From contig MZZL01000375.1 of the NCBI GenBank assembly GCA_002749535.1, positions 1 to 64,000 on the forward strand: 64,000 nt of DNA, read 5' to 3'. Shown here one piece after another: positions 38,348 to 50,902 of the stretch. The notes below the pieces were generated by a model. The model saw only the letters and a program-made list of their open reading frames with translations. It was not told the origin of the DNA and did not search any database. Each line of letters opens with the position of its first letter. Position 1 is the first letter of the stretch. This DNA is from Apophysomyces variabilis (taxonomy: Eukaryota; Mucoromycota; Mucoromycetes; Mucorales; Mucoraceae). The position numbers and the translations under genes were made by a program.

Positions 38348-41300
38348 ATGGGAGATGCTCGAACTCAATTGCTTGGCGTGCTTCATGACGCTGCCTCTCA
38401 AGACTACATGCGCATGAGGCAAGCAGAAGAACTACTAAAGAATTGGGAGAGCGAGCCGCAGTTTTTCGCCACATTACAGGTGAACATTTTGAGGAATGAC
38501 ACTGCGTTTTCCTACCTGCTAACTTTGATTTGAAGGATATCTTTTACGATCGTTCGGTGGACCACGATGTACGTTTCTTGAGTGGAATTTACCTTAAAAA
38601 TGGCGTCGATCGTTTTTGGAGACGAACAGCAAAGCAGTACGTTGTGTGTTTTCTGCAAAGATATTCAATATATAACACTTTGTTGGGCCCAGTCCTATTG
38701 GAGTCCAGGAAAAGGCAGAAATTAGGCGACGATTACTTGAGTTCATGGATGATCCAAGCGTGAGGGTATCGATGTGATACGAACAATGGACGATATGGTT
38801 CTAAAAATTTATCGAGGGATAGCTTACAGCCCAAAATGCCGTCATCGTGGCGCGAATCGCACGATTGGATTTTCCGTTAGAATGGTATGTTGAGCATATC
38901 TCCGTAGAACTATCTCACCATGGACTTATTGGTACATAAGGCCTGAACTTCCTTCAACCCTTCTTCAAATAATTGAGGCCGCTAACTCGGCAGACGATGA
39001 GAATGCAAAACTTGTTAATGACAGCTCGATTCGAACGTTGCACGAAGTTCTATACGAGTTAAGCTCTAGATCACTCTCAGCTGGACGAAGACAGTTTGCC
39101 GAAATTTCTCCCCGCATATTCCAAACCGTGTCATGTGTGTACGTCAAGTACTGCGATCGTATGATCGCACGGCTGGTGGACGTATCTGATACATCAACAG
39201 ATCTAAGTTTACACAACGAGATGGAGATTATTGCCGCTTGTTTACGATGCCTGCGTATTCTAATGGTCAGTGGCATCAGAGACATCCATAAATACGACGA
39301 GACAAAGGTACGGGATCATTCCACTTATCAATGGACGCGAAAAGCTTTTGTCTGATTATGAATATCAGAATTTTATCGATCTAAGTTGGAGACATTTGCA
39401 GAAATACGTAGAAATCCGTATGTCAAGCATGATACAAATAACGTACTAAATTTTCTAGAACAAACCACCGTTCAACGTCAGGTTACCAATGCTATAAAGC
39501 CAAAGGCTTGGGAAGCTTTAGATACAGTAATTGAGGAGTATGGAACGATGTATCTCGGATTGCAAAAAGCGCATCCTGTATCAGTGGCTTTATGTCCAGT
39601 TTGGATAGATATTATAAAGTATTACTGGCGAAAAGTGCGAGAAACAGCAGAAGCCATGGTTCCAGGTATGATTACAGGAGAGATTTTTCTTCATGTTAAC
39701 ACTTTCAATAGGTCAATCAATGAAGCATCATACTTCGCAGCAGTTTTTGTTGCAAGGGATGCTATTGGTCAAGGGTACTATCCGAAATGGGGCATATAAT
39801 TCGGACAACCTAGGTAGCATGATCCGGTGCATGATCAGGTCAATCCTAAGGTTACATAATTAACTTGATGTTTCTAGCGTCAGAATTTCTCTCGGTCACA
39901 CAAGAACAGAATGCCCTTGCTAACCAAGCACGCCAAATTCTTCATGAACAGTTTCTGACTCCTGATTTTGTAAACTCCTGTGCTGAAACGCTAATCAGCA
40001 AATATATGCTGCTGACGAGCGAAGACTTTGAAAGATGGGAAGAGGATCCAGAAGGATGGGCTAATGCTGTGGATACCGAAAATTGGGAGTTTGAACTTCG
40101 GGCAAGTAGAATCTTCTGCCATATACGAACATTAGCTAACGATTAGATAGCCTTGTGCTGAAGTAACGTTCATGGGATTACTTTCTCAGTATAGAAATCA
40201 GCTATGTCCCATACTTCTAGATCTCCTGGAAAAGATTTCTGGTGATTGATGATTCGTGACGAAGTTATCGAGTACTGATGGCTTTATAGGGCAAGCTATC
40301 GCTGATTATCATGGTTTGCTATTCAAGGATGCGGTCTACTGCTCCGTTGGTTTAGGCGTGCAATCTCTTTACGGACGGTTAGATTTCGAGGCATTCCTAG
40401 TAAATAGATTGATCCCGGAAGCATCCAACAAAGATCCAAGGTAGAACATCAGACTTGAAAAGATGCAGATCTAACGTACTTTGGTAGTCTCAAGTTTCTT
40501 CGTCGAAGGATCGCATGGATGCTAGGCAAATGGGTTACGGAAGGTATTAGCGCAGAGTGTCGCGTAGCTGTGTATGAAGTGCTATTACAACTCATGGCGA
40601 TCGAGGAGGATATTGCTGTTCGGTTATCGGCTGCTCATAGTTTGAAAATGGCTATTGATGACTGGGAATTTGATATCAGTATCCTTTTACCTTATCTGGG
40701 GTCTGCAATGAATTTGTTGATGTCATTGTTAAGCGTAGTGGAAGAATCTGACACGCTGATGAAAATCATATCGGATCTCAATACTATAATGGATCGCACC
40801 GGTTACCATGTGGGTTTCTCATTCTACGTGTTTAATGGCAGTATTAAATTTGTGTTAGATGGTTCCATATGCTGCGAAGATTATCGAGCAGCTCGGACCA
40901 TTATGGGATCGAGCACAAAGCGAGCCGCTTTTCCAATCAGCACTGGTGGTGACTTTCACGAAAATTGCAGCGGTAAAGTAAAGAGCTAATAAATATTTAC
41001 TAAATATTACATTAGATTCTGAAAGAGGAAAATATCAAGCTGTATGGAATGCTTATTCCCATGGTTGAACACGCTGTCAACAAGAATAATGCAAGTATAT
41101 AGGGTATGGTGAAATCAAATTGACACGTATCCATAGGACGCACACGTCTATCTGCTAGAAGATGCACTAGATCTTTGGTGGACACTTTTGCAAAGCGCAC
41201 CGGAAACGAATCCGCAACTGCTTAGCTTGCTGCCTTATGCGATTGCGTTGTTAGACTTTGACACAGAAAATATGCGCAAGGTGCTGACGATCATTGAAAG

Positions 41301-42327
41301 CTACATGTTACTTGATCCACAAACAACACTTCAAGTATGGCTAACGGATTTACCTTCGATGAAATGGGCTTACGTATTTCCAGCAATATGCTTTGGTTTT
41401 GTTTACGAGATTATCATCCTACATTAGCAATTCAAAGGCTGAAGTGTCCTCGAATATCTCCAATACCCTAGAGTTGGCGATGCGTTCTGTACCTATTCAA
41501 GCATATGGTAATGTGATGGTACAATCTGGTTTATTCGATAGCATATTGCATATACTGCTGGAAGATTTGGTATGGTGATGACGAAAATGATGGCGGCTTT
41601 TATTAATCATTTGTAGATGTACGGCTTTGCATTGATGAATTACATGGCTTTATTTGCGCGTCTGGCGATTGAGGATGCGGGTTTCCTAGAGAATTATATA
41701 CAGCTGGCTGGACAGAAATTTAATCCTTCATCACCTGATTTCCTTGGAGAAGTATTAGATAAATGGCTGGAAAAGGTGAGATAACCAGCTAAAAAACAGG
41801 TTTCCTAATATTTTCTATAGTTCGATACTATCAGTCATCCCAGGACTCGGAAATTGATGTGCATGGCTTATACCAATATGTTACGTACAAATCATCCCTC
41901 TGTGCTGGCAAGGCTCCCAAATATTATGGCTATTTGGATGGATGTCCTAACAGAGACAAAAGAGAGCGACGGAAAAGAGTAAGTAAACAGAGCCAGATCT
42001 GATCGATTCTGATTACCTATGATTCAGGATGCTGTTGCATAGCGAAGCTGATATGGAAAGTGACTTAGCTCAGCTGGAAGAATGTGCTGAGAATAGCAGA
42101 AAGCAGGAGGCAAGTATTTTGGCCACTTGATAAGCATTGATCTAAACGAATCATGAAAATAGCTTTCACTCAGAGATCCTGTATACACAACGGACCTGGT
42201 TGCGATGGTTCGACAGGCGCTGGCTGAAATAGAAAATCAAAACGGTGGCGCTCAGCAGTTTCAGCAACTCTACCTCAGCAAGATCGATCCAACCATTCTT
42301 GAACAGATCCAGCTGTTAATATGTTGA
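38348..42327 (+). CDS. IPO11: Importin-11/Kap120-type karyopherin (multi-exon)
   Basis: This is an importin-beta family nuclear transport receptor of HEAT repeats that binds RanGTP and carries cargo through the nuclear pore. Exon 1 (38348-38479) starts MGDARTQLLGVLHDAASQD with AEELLKNWESEPQFFATLQ. The next exon gives VRFLSGIYLKNGVDRFWRR, the importin-beta N-terminal (Ran-binding) region with the wording of IPO11. Later exons have NAVIVARIARLDFPLEWPEL, MLGKWVTEGISAECR and EVLLQLMAIEEDIAVRLSAA. The last exons end with QFQQLYLSKIDPTILEQIQ and a TGA at 42325-42327. Introns of about 45-70 bp are frequent. I estimate about 1000 residues, similar to human IPO11 (975). Not all middle introns were placed. 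A different-frame ATG at 38242 is treated as leader. Confidence 0.88.
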
Positions 42328-42924
42328 AGTTACGCTTGTTATCATTATTATAGCACGAAGCATAAAAACCTTTCCTTTTATTTAATACGAATTGAAACAA
42401 GAAGAACAGTTCTATTTATTTTGCCTTGAGGAAAAGAGATGTCCTGCTATAAACAGACATGTTGCATGCAAAGATTAAAGATTTCTCTATTGATAGAAGA
42501 CGCGTGTTAATTTATTCTTGCCCTTTTTGCACATATACACCCTGTACAGCAAGCACTGACCATTCAATATAAGAACTTGCGGACTCTATCATGAATTCTA
42601 CAGAAATCGACAAGCTCCAGTATTAACAAACATGCTTAAATTGCGTATTTGAGACGCGAAACAGGCATTTGTCAACAGATGTCTTATAGATGTCAATACT
42701 ACAAGACAAGCCAAGTAAAATATGGTTTATGTGAATTTATGGTTTACGACATGATAAATACATAGAGATGATAGAAGACAACGACACCGTCTATCTGTGT
42801 GAAACGAAGAAAAGGTCGCTAGTGTTTCGTCGGGATTCCAAAACGAATTCAAAATCAATGTCAAGTCCCGCATTTCCCAAAAGAAAAAAAAAGGGAAAAA
42901 AGTGATTGTCGGCAGAAAGCAAAC
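42328..42924. other. Intergenic stretch between importin-11 and RRP45
   Basis: No coding sequence is supported. It holds the end of one plus-strand gene and the promoter of the next. Confidence 0.55.
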
Positions 42925-44088
42925 ATGGTCAAAGAAATAGATCCAAGCAATAACGAAAACCAATTCCTTCTGCAAGCTTTAAGGGATGGACGACGTGTTG
43001 ATGGTCGCGGTGTTTACGATATTCGATCTATTCAGTTGAAATTCAGTGCGGATTACGGTCATGTCGAAGTACAACTCGGTCGAACAAGGTAGGCAGATCA
43101 GCTCTGCTATGGTTATAGACGGACTGAAAAGCGATGCTTTGTAGAGTAGCGGCGAAAGTCACGGCTGATGTGGTACGACCACGTCAAGATAAACCCACCG
43201 AGGGCATGCTGGTGTTCAACACAGAAATATCACCCATGGCATGTCCCACGTTCGAGACCGGAAGGTCCGTATTCAATTGGTTTAGCTATTATATAGAATT
43301 GACATATGAATGATTAGTCGGTCAGAAGAAGAAGTTTTGATCAGTCGTATTATTGAAAAAGCTATGCGACGAAGTCGAGCAATTGATACAGAAGGTTTGT
43401 GTATCGTGGCGGGAGAAAAGGTAGTAGGCGTCATAATGTGAATGAAGCAAAGATAAACAACCGAGATTATTTAGGTTTGGAGTATTCGGGTAGATCTTCA
43501 TTTCCTTGATCACGATGGCAATCTGGTGGACTGTGCTTGTATTGCTGCGATAACTGCCCTGTTGCATTTCAGGCGGCCGGATGTCACTGTAGTCGGAGAG
43601 GAAGTCACGATTGTAAGCGAATGCTTAATGTGAAAATGTTTGTTCGTTCATACCTCTTCCTATAGCATCCTGTTGATCAACGCAATCCAGTTCCCTTGAG
43701 TGTTCATCATATTCCTATATGTACCACTTTCGGTTTCTACGACAACGGGTAAGACAGCGATTTTTAAGGACGGATGTTTAGATGACTGATTGCGTTTGCA
43801 GAGAGCTACTTGTAGTAGACCCAAATTATCTAGAGGAACAAGTGGAAGAAGGTAGCATGACAATTACAATGAATATCCACAAGGAAATTTGTGCACTGTC
43901 GAAAGCAGGTGGCATACCGCTCGAGATGGATCAAATACTACGTTGTTCACAGATTGCACTTGTCAAAGTCAACGATGTAACTGAGCTTATTCAAAAGGCG
44001 TTGGCTGATGACAAAGCGGAGAGGTAAGCAGTAAAAGGTGGGACCCTGTCAATGCTGATTATTCAATAGACAAAGCTCACAAAAATGA
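42925..44088 (+). CDS. RRP45: RNA exosome core subunit RRP45/EXOSC9 (multi-exon)
   Basis: A subunit of the six-member RNase PH-like ring of the nuclear and cytoplasmic exosome, which degrades and trims RNA 3' ends. Seven exons give about 281 residues, close to yeast Rrp45 (305). The start is DGRRVDGRGVYDIRSIQL, then GHVEVQLGRTRVAAKVTADV, EGMLVFNTEISPMACPTFE, EGLCIVAGEKVWSIRVDLHF and DGNLVDCACIAAITALLHF. The RNase PH C-terminal half follows (VPLSVHHIPICTTFGFYDNG). The last exon adds only QSSQK and the stop at 44086-44088. It lacks the long C-terminal extension of animal EXOSC9. As in other eukaryotes the ring subunit is expected to be catalytically inactive. All exon joins keep frame with GT-AG introns. 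Confidence 0.95.
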
Positions 44089-44532
44089 TGAGACCCGTGA
44101 GAATAAATCTGTTGCAATCACAAAACCTGTACATTTTTAATAGATTTTCTGTTATCTGCATGCTTTTTCCGTTTTGTCTGCTGTATGTCCAAAACGATTG
44201 ATGCCCAGTTTCCGTTTGATTAGGGAGAAGGGTGACGAAACAAAATCAACTCCTACATCCGTTATTGAGCTTTGTATTCTGTAACTTGTTCTATCTTTAT
44301 ACCCAAGCATTTATTTTCCCAAGTGGAAGGCCCAAGCTTTTTTCATGTTTGAAATGAAAGGCCGTCTGAAGCCTCAAGTGGGACAAGTAAAATTGGGAAT
44401 TTCCCACGCATGTACAAGCATTTCATGCCCAGCCCGCAAAAGCAGATCCTTTCTTTCTTTCTTCTTCTACTTCACTGTTTGTTGGGTAGAACCTTGCTCT
44501 TTGCACCGATCTTAGCCTACACATTAGTATTG
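44089..44532. other. Intergenic stretch between RRP45 and the branched-chain E2 gene
   Basis: No supported gene. A plus-strand frame from 44410 overlaps the start of the next gene in another phase and is not supported. Confidence 0.5.
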
Positions 44533-46214
44533 ATGTATCGAAGAGTTCTATCGCACCTGCATTTTCAGGAAATCGTTACATTGCCGAAATCACATACCGT
44601 TAGAGGCACCCATCCAGTTTTTCTCACGGTATGTCAGCTCCCCGTTTGGAAAATATGCCTGACCTACTATGATAGTTGCAAAGACATCTACATTATACAT
44701 CATTTAACGCGTCAGCAAGACTAAATATCCGTCAAACGTTGAGACTGCGATGGCCCTCTTCATCCAGATACATACACCATTCCATCACGTCCAATGCTAT
44801 AAAGCCATTTCTCCTGGCTGACATCGGTGAAGGTATTACCGAAGTAGAAGTAGTACAATGGTAAGCGAGAGATCCTATCGTTACGAAGCCGATTCTGACC
44901 ACAGCGCTAGGTTTGTGAAGCCTGGCTCAACTGTTGCTGAATTTGACAAGATTTGTGAGGTTCAGTCAGATAAGGCATCCGTAGAAATCACATCACGGTT
45001 TGCGGGAAAAGTAAAGGCGGTGCATTATCAAATAAATGATATTGCAAAAGTGGGCCATGCTTTGGTGGATATTGAGACGAATGATGATGTGGATGTGGAT
45101 GTGGATGTGGATGTCGCCGACGCATCATTACCCGAAACAACCGGCAACGTAGCCATGCCTAATCTATCAAAAGCCGAAGCTAACAAAAGCCTTCCGGTCA
45201 AAGATCCTTCGTTGCTGACGTTTATGAGCCCTGCTGTTCGTCGTATCCTGGCCCAAAACGGAGTGGACATTTCCGATTTGAAAGGCTCCGGAAAAGGCGG
45301 TAGAGTGCTTAAAGAGGACGTGTTGGCCTACTTGGCGGCTGGCAGAGAAACAAAACCAGGTATGTCGTTTTTCTGATCTCTGTAAATCCAAGTCTAATAC
45401 AACCGTGTTCATAATAGATCCACCTCACAGAGAGAGTACCGAGTCCGTGTTAACTAATGGGCCTACCAAGACGGCTAACGTTGCTGGCAACATCAAAGAC
45501 CTCAGTAATATTCAGAAAGCAATGTTCAAGACAATGACCGGGTCTCTCTCAATTCCTCAGTTAGGATACAAGGACGAGATAGAATTGGACGAAACCATCA
45601 AGTATCGGGCAGCTTTGAATGAGCATATCGTAAGTCATCCAGGGCTTTATGCTTTCCAAAGGATGACCTATCTTCCTATCTTCGTGAAATGTCTTTCTGT
45701 CGCATTAAGCCTATATCCGATCATGAACGCCTTTATTTCCGGGGATGTAAACAATATACACTCCATCCGTATTAACTACCGAAGTTCCCATAACATTGGT
45801 ATTGCCATGGCTACTTCGCAGGGTCTTGTAGTACCTAATATCAAGGATGTACAGGCCAAGACCATTTTCGACATTGCAGCCGAAATACATCGCCTCACTG
45901 AGCTCGGGAAGAAAAACAGTATTCCACCAGCTGATCTCAGAGGAGGCACAATTACCTTGTCGAACATTGGCACGATTGGTGGCACTTATGCTAACCCAGT
46001 CATCGTATCTTCCGAACTTGCGATTGTTGCCTTAGGAAGAATGCAAAAGTTGCCTCGGTTTGATGCTAATGGCCAGCTAGTGTCTAAGCAGGTTCTCCCA
46101 ATCAGCTGGTCTGCGGATCACCGAGTGATTGATGGTGCTACGGTAGCCCGGTTTGGTAACCATTGGAAAAAGCTAATAGAAAACCCAGCTCTTCTAGCCA
46201 GTGAACTTCGTTGA
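44533..46214 (+). CDS. DBT: Branched-chain 2-oxo acid dehydrogenase E2 (dihydrolipoyl transacylase), mitochondrial
   Basis: Exons 44533-44628, 44676-44860, 44911-45359 and 45418-46214 join in phase to 508 residues. The protein is the core of the mitochondrial complex that breaks down the keto acids of Leu, Ile and Val. The N-terminus (MYRRVLSHLHFQE onward, Arg-rich) is a likely import signal. The lipoyl domain has LADIGEGITEVEVVQWFVKP and the lipoylated Lys in EVQSDKASVEI. An acidic linker encoded by a (GATGTG)n microsatellite follows. The E1/E3-binding domain is SPAVRRILAQNGVDISDLKG. The acyltransferase domain ends with the active-site motif DHRVIDGATVARF. DHRVIDG with IPQLGYKDEIELD fits the branched-chain type better than pyruvate or oxoglutarate E2. 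The first exon is chosen because the second has a stop directly upstream and no ATG. Confidence 0.92.
45089..45118 (+). repeat. (GATGTG)n microsatellite in the E2 linker
   Basis: A tandem hexamer encodes alternating Asp-Val in the flexible linker after the lipoyl domain. Being a multiple of three, length changes would not shift the frame. Confidence 0.85.
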
Positions 46215-46506
46215 TATAGACATTGTATATTTTAACTTTTTATGTACTTCTTTAACTGGAACAAAACAACGCGTATGCGTTTATTGAAACACATCATTTG
46301 TAGCACCGCAAAGATTACAGCCCGAATGAAGGCTGAAATTGAGAAATTTGGTGCTGGCCAATCAAGAACCAGTCACCGTGTAAGAATCACGCCGAAGTTG
46401 TGGTGGCTCGTTCTCCAACATTTCCCACCATCCTCCTAGCTACAAGACAGTGCGCTTTCGCTGGTCATCTTTGGAAAAGCCTTTGAGGACCTTGTAGTTT
46501 GCTGCC

Positions 46507-49500
46507 ATGTCGACTCCAACAACCATGGGCTCCATTGCAAACAATGTTGCAACTCCAGGCTCACATGCTTCCCCTACTCCGAATCAACACCATTCTCCAC
46601 AGCTGCTTACCGCACATCATCACCGCAAAGAAGTCGCATGTGTTTTTGTCGTGGATGGCTCCGCCCGAATGCGACCTCATTTGAATCTGCTGTATGAAGC
46701 TTATGTGGATCCTATACTGAGGTAAAGATACCATTAGGAGGAGACAGAGCTCTCCCGTTTAGAAGTCTATATAAGACCTAATAAAAGTTCTCTTTTCTTC
46801 ACATCAGACAGTTACGTTCTCCGATTATATCGGAAGGCGATGACAAACAACCTAAAACAAAAGTGACGGTATACTATTCCCCTTTCTTCTTGGAAAGTTG
46901 CATTGATGTCTTTAAATTGACATAGCCGATCCTGAAATACGGGCTAGTGGTTTATGGAGACTACGAGCCATCATCATCGGTGACAGTGGATCGGAAGTAT
47001 TTTACTTCAGAGCTTAGTCTTTTCCAAGACATATTTAACAGCATCGTCTGCAACCATGGTGGTATAATCAAAAACGCGGTTGTAGAAGGAATGGTAGCTG
47101 CATTGGAGGTATATGTTGTTGGACGTTGCAAATGGGAACGCTCACTGATCTGTCTATGGCACAAGCTCTTTGATGAGTATAAGCAAGAACTAGGCAGAAC
47201 TGGAAATGAACCTATCATGCACTGTATTCTGGTAGCCAATAGCATGCCTCACAAGATCGGTGCGCGTCACAATTTAAGCGACAAGTATGATGGCTTTACG
47301 CTGGATCGTGTTGCGGAAGAGATGAAAAAGGTAAGCAACTGAGCAAAAGGGACGAGAGCTAAATGGTGCTATATTGAACAGAACAATGTAAGACTGTCGT
47401 TAATATCCCCTCGAAACGTCTATAAAGATCTAGAAAGGATTGTTGCAGAGGTATCACAAAATAATATAGCCATCGTTTGTCATTCACACTGGTTAAAACA
47501 AGGTGAACGATCAGAAGACTGTCATTCACTCGGTTACAGACACTGTGTCACCTGTACACACGATCCGGCTAGCTGGCTTTAAGTTACCAGCTGTACAACA
47601 AGCAACGGCTGCAGATAAAAAGCAAGGTAAATTCATCCGTTCTGTCCTTCTGTTGATAAACTTATCGGAGGTTAGACTCTATAAGAAACGGATATCCGGC
47701 ACATACAGCTCAAGCACCAAACGCGGTATCACCTCAATCGGTTGCATCTGGAGATCCTGGCAAAAAGAGAAAAAGAGAGAACGTGCCCGGTCAGATCAGT
47801 TTGCCAAAAGCTACATTTGACCCATCGAAGTTTGCGGAAGCAGATGCTAGAGTAAACGCTCAACTTGCGCAGAAAAAGTTTGCGGCAGAAAGCACATCTG
47901 GACCCGTAGCTGTTAAGAAGGAACCGGTTGCGGCGAAGGAAAATGGTCTGAGTAATACTGCATCATCTGTATCGATTGCCAGCTCTCAAGTTACGGTGGA
48001 TACGGTGAAAGTAATCACTTCCCAAGTACCTCCAACAGCAGCAATGACATCGGGCACACAGCCACAAGCACAATTACAACAGCAACCATCGCAAGCGCCA
48101 CAAATACAACAACAGCCGCAACCTACACAACAGGCGCAGCAAATGCAACAGCCACAACAGATACAGCAACCTCAACAACCTCAACAACCTCAACAACCTC
48201 AACAACCTCAACAACCTCAACAATCTCAACAACCTCAACACACTCAACAAGTTCAACAAGTTCAACAACCTGCACAGGTTCAGCAGCCGCAGCAGATACA
48301 ACAACCTCAGCAGGTCCAGCAATCGCAACAGCTTCAGCCACCTCAACAAATCCAACAGCCTTCGCAAGTTCAGCCACCTCAGCAAGGGCAGCAAATACTG
48401 CAACCTCAACAGTTGCAACAGTTGCAACAATTGCAGATGTCTCAACGGCTACCGCAGCAGGTGCAGCTGGTTCAGCAAGCACAACAAATCCAATATATGC
48501 TTCAATCACAGCGACTCTCTCCTCAACAGCAGCAGCAATTAAAATTGAAACAGCAGCAGCTGCTGCGGCTTCAAAGCAACCCTGTATTGTTCCAGCAACA
48601 TTTGATTCAACAGCGCAATATTCTGCTTGCGCAGGGAAATAATTTAACCCCGGAAAAACAGCAGCAACTCCAAACGATTCAGCTTGCTCTGCAACAGCTT
48701 GGTGATCGAATTCGGCAGACTGAGCTAACTCAACAGACGGGAATAAACAATATGACGACTGGGGTTTCCAGTTCGCCAACGAGCGCCATGAACACCGCCA
48801 CATCTTCATCGATGCCGTTTGCAAGTACAGCTACAACAGCAACTATGAACATGCAAATTAGACCAACATCGGTTCCAGAGATGAATATGACGCAAATGGG
48901 TCAACAGGGAATTGGATCAATTCCTGCCCAACAACAACTGAATATATCAAATGGCACTGGTAGTGCTCAAATACCCAACGGCTTAACACAACAGCAAAGG
49001 GTGATGCTCGGTTTGCAAAACTTGCAAGGAATACAAGGAATGCAAGGGCTGCAAGGGCTGCAGGGTCTACAGGGCATGCAAGGTATACAAGGGTTACAAA
49101 ACCTGCAAGGATTGCAGGGTTTGCAAACAAATCAGTCGTCACCTCAGCAAGCCGGTTTAAGAACAATGAATGATACTCAGGCAAACGGTATGACGCCACA
49201 GATGATGCAGGCTCAGGCGGGACATATTGGTCAGCAGCAGCAGACTCCTCCGCAACAGCAACAAGGAACAGTGACAGCTCAGGCTATTTGGACTGGTCAG
49301 ATCGTTTGGCAAATCAAAACTCTTGAGGGCGCTCATCAAGAATTTAGCTTCCATTGCGGAGCCTTTCCAGCTGGCTTCAAAGGAACTAGTGCCAACCTTG
49401 AAGAATAGTAAGTTAAAACCTAGCTTACATTTTGTCCAAACTATAACTCATTCTGTAGTCGTCCGGAGATATGGCCACAACGTCTAATCATTGCCGGAAG

Positions 49501-50385
49501 GTCGCCATTTGCAAAGTTGCACCAACAGCAAGCTTTAGATAACAAGCTACCATTTTGTCATTTCCGCCCCTTGAACACCAGCAGTCAGCAGGATCAAACA
49601 AACTTCCAGTTGCTTGTTCGCAATCTGGAATCCAAAAAATATGTTAGTTCATCCATTCATTGAAAGTGTGTGCGCTTCTAACATTTTTTCTTTTGCCAGA
49701 TGGCTACTATTATCTTCAACTCTCAAAGTCCTAGCGACCAGCAACATGGCATCATGTTAACGTACACTTCTGATAAACTAATCGGTATGGTTTTTACACA
49801 GATACCACTTCCGGAATTCAGTACGATCCCTGCTGGGATACAGCAACCACAACAGACCGCTGTTATGGGTTCCGTTTCTGGTAGCGTAGGAGGTATCGCT
49901 AGCAATATGAATCCAACGCAAGGAATGCCAGGCCGACCGAATCCCAACGCAAATATAAATTTATTGGGCGCAAATAACGCCAATTTCCAACAATTGCTTC
50001 AATCACAGTTGCGCCAACAGCAGCAACAAATGCTGAACGCTTCTTCTGTGGCTAACTCGGTTACGGGAGCCCAAGGTATGAACGGTATGTCTATATCAAC
50101 GGAAAAAGTTGAAGAGAGAGCAATATCACTTATAGAAAAGCAATAGGTGCTCGTCCAGCAGGTTTAAATCCGCAGGCCCTATTGCTGTCAAATCTTAATC
50201 TTGCCAATGCCAGCGGAGCGAATTTGGGCATGGGCGGTGCAAACGGTATGATGGGTATGAACAACGTTAATTTGGCCGGTGCAAACGCTGCCATGTTGAC
50301 GCCACAGGTCCTGCGTGAAATCCATCAACGTGCTTTGCTAGCCCAGAGACAACAACAACAGCAGCAGCAGCAGCAACAGCAACAG

Positions 50386-50416
<31 letters not shown>

Positions 50417-50448
50417 CACAGCAACAGCAACACCATCATCATCAATAA
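46507..50448 (+). CDS. MED25: Mediator complex subunit MED25 (vWA, Q-rich, PTOV/ACID domain)
   Basis: Mediator links activators to RNA polymerase II. Exon 1 (46507-46721) begins with a Ser/Thr-rich leader and the vWA start [17 protein letters not shown]. Further exons give [10 protein letters not shown] and [16 protein letters not shown], the Mediator-anchoring vWA domain of MED25. A long Gln-rich middle follows, with Gln-Gln-Pro tandem repeats (about 48160-48240) and QGLQG/QGMQG repeats (about 49020-49130). The PTOV/ACID activator-binding domain is split over exons ([56 protein letters not shown]). A GT-AG intron (GTATGTC to GCAATAG, about 50087-50149) joins it to a last exon ending in about 20 Gln and a His-rich end at 50448. 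Budding yeast lacks MED25. I estimate 1000-1150 residues. Confidence 0.9.
48160..48250 (+). repeat. CAACCTCAA tandem repeat in MED25
   Basis: About nine near-perfect copies of a nine-base unit encode Gln-Pro-Gln. It is coding and in frame, and is likely to vary in length between strains. Confidence 0.85.
50350..50420 (+). repeat. CAA/CAG polyglutamine microsatellite at the MED25 C-terminus
   Basis: A mixed CAA/CAG run encodes about 23 Gln, broken by one Ser near its end, and is followed by a short His run and the stop codon. Mixed codons usually slow slippage. Confidence 0.9.
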
Positions 50449-50902
50449 TAATGAAATTATCAAAACAAACACATCGTATATGAAATCTTCTTTTTGGTTA
50501 CTTTTTGTACAGTAATATTTTTTCATTTTCTCATATATTCTCGTCCCTTTCTATTTCAAGGCGAAATAAAATAAAAGAAAGGCCTGTAATGGTCACAATT
50601 CGCTCATTATGCTAAATTCAAAAATATCATAGCTGTTTCTTCAAACCGAAAACTAAATCGTTGTGCCTTGATTATATTTTCTGTTCGAATATTTAACATG
50701 CAAAGCCAGGCAATTTCTCCCATGTCCTTTAATAAACCAGATTATTATGCTCGCATGCTGACACTCTTGTTGAACCCGATCCTTTCCATGACTTCCGACT
50801 CTTAACAGTAAGGATAAGCCATTGTATTTCTGATCATTCGTCTTGTTACTTTTTCTTTCTCTCTTTTTTATTAATTTTCCTAGAAAGCGTTTCTTTTAAG
50901 TC
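50449..50902. other. Convergent 3' regions of MED25 and cyclophilin H
   Basis: No gene is seen. The two genes end towards each other 454 bp apart, so this holds both 3' untranslated regions. Confidence 0.6.

Noticed and set aside
38242..38417. Alternative upstream ATG frame for importin-11
   Set aside because: It is in another phase from the conserved importin N-terminus, which has its own ATG at 38348.
46242..46439. Small plus-strand frame after the E2 gene
   Set aside because: No motif, no homology that I recognise, and it sits where the E2 3' end and MED25 promoter are expected.
48160..48250. Regular short direct repeats that could be taken for a CRISPR-like array
   Set aside because: The unit is a nine-base coding microsatellite without spacers, inside a eukaryotic gene.
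48074..48824. Long Leu-rich and Val/Ala-rich minus-strand frames
   Set aside because: They are the antisense of the Gln-rich repeats of MED25 (CAA/CAG read backwards gives Leu/Val-type codons) and have no independent support.
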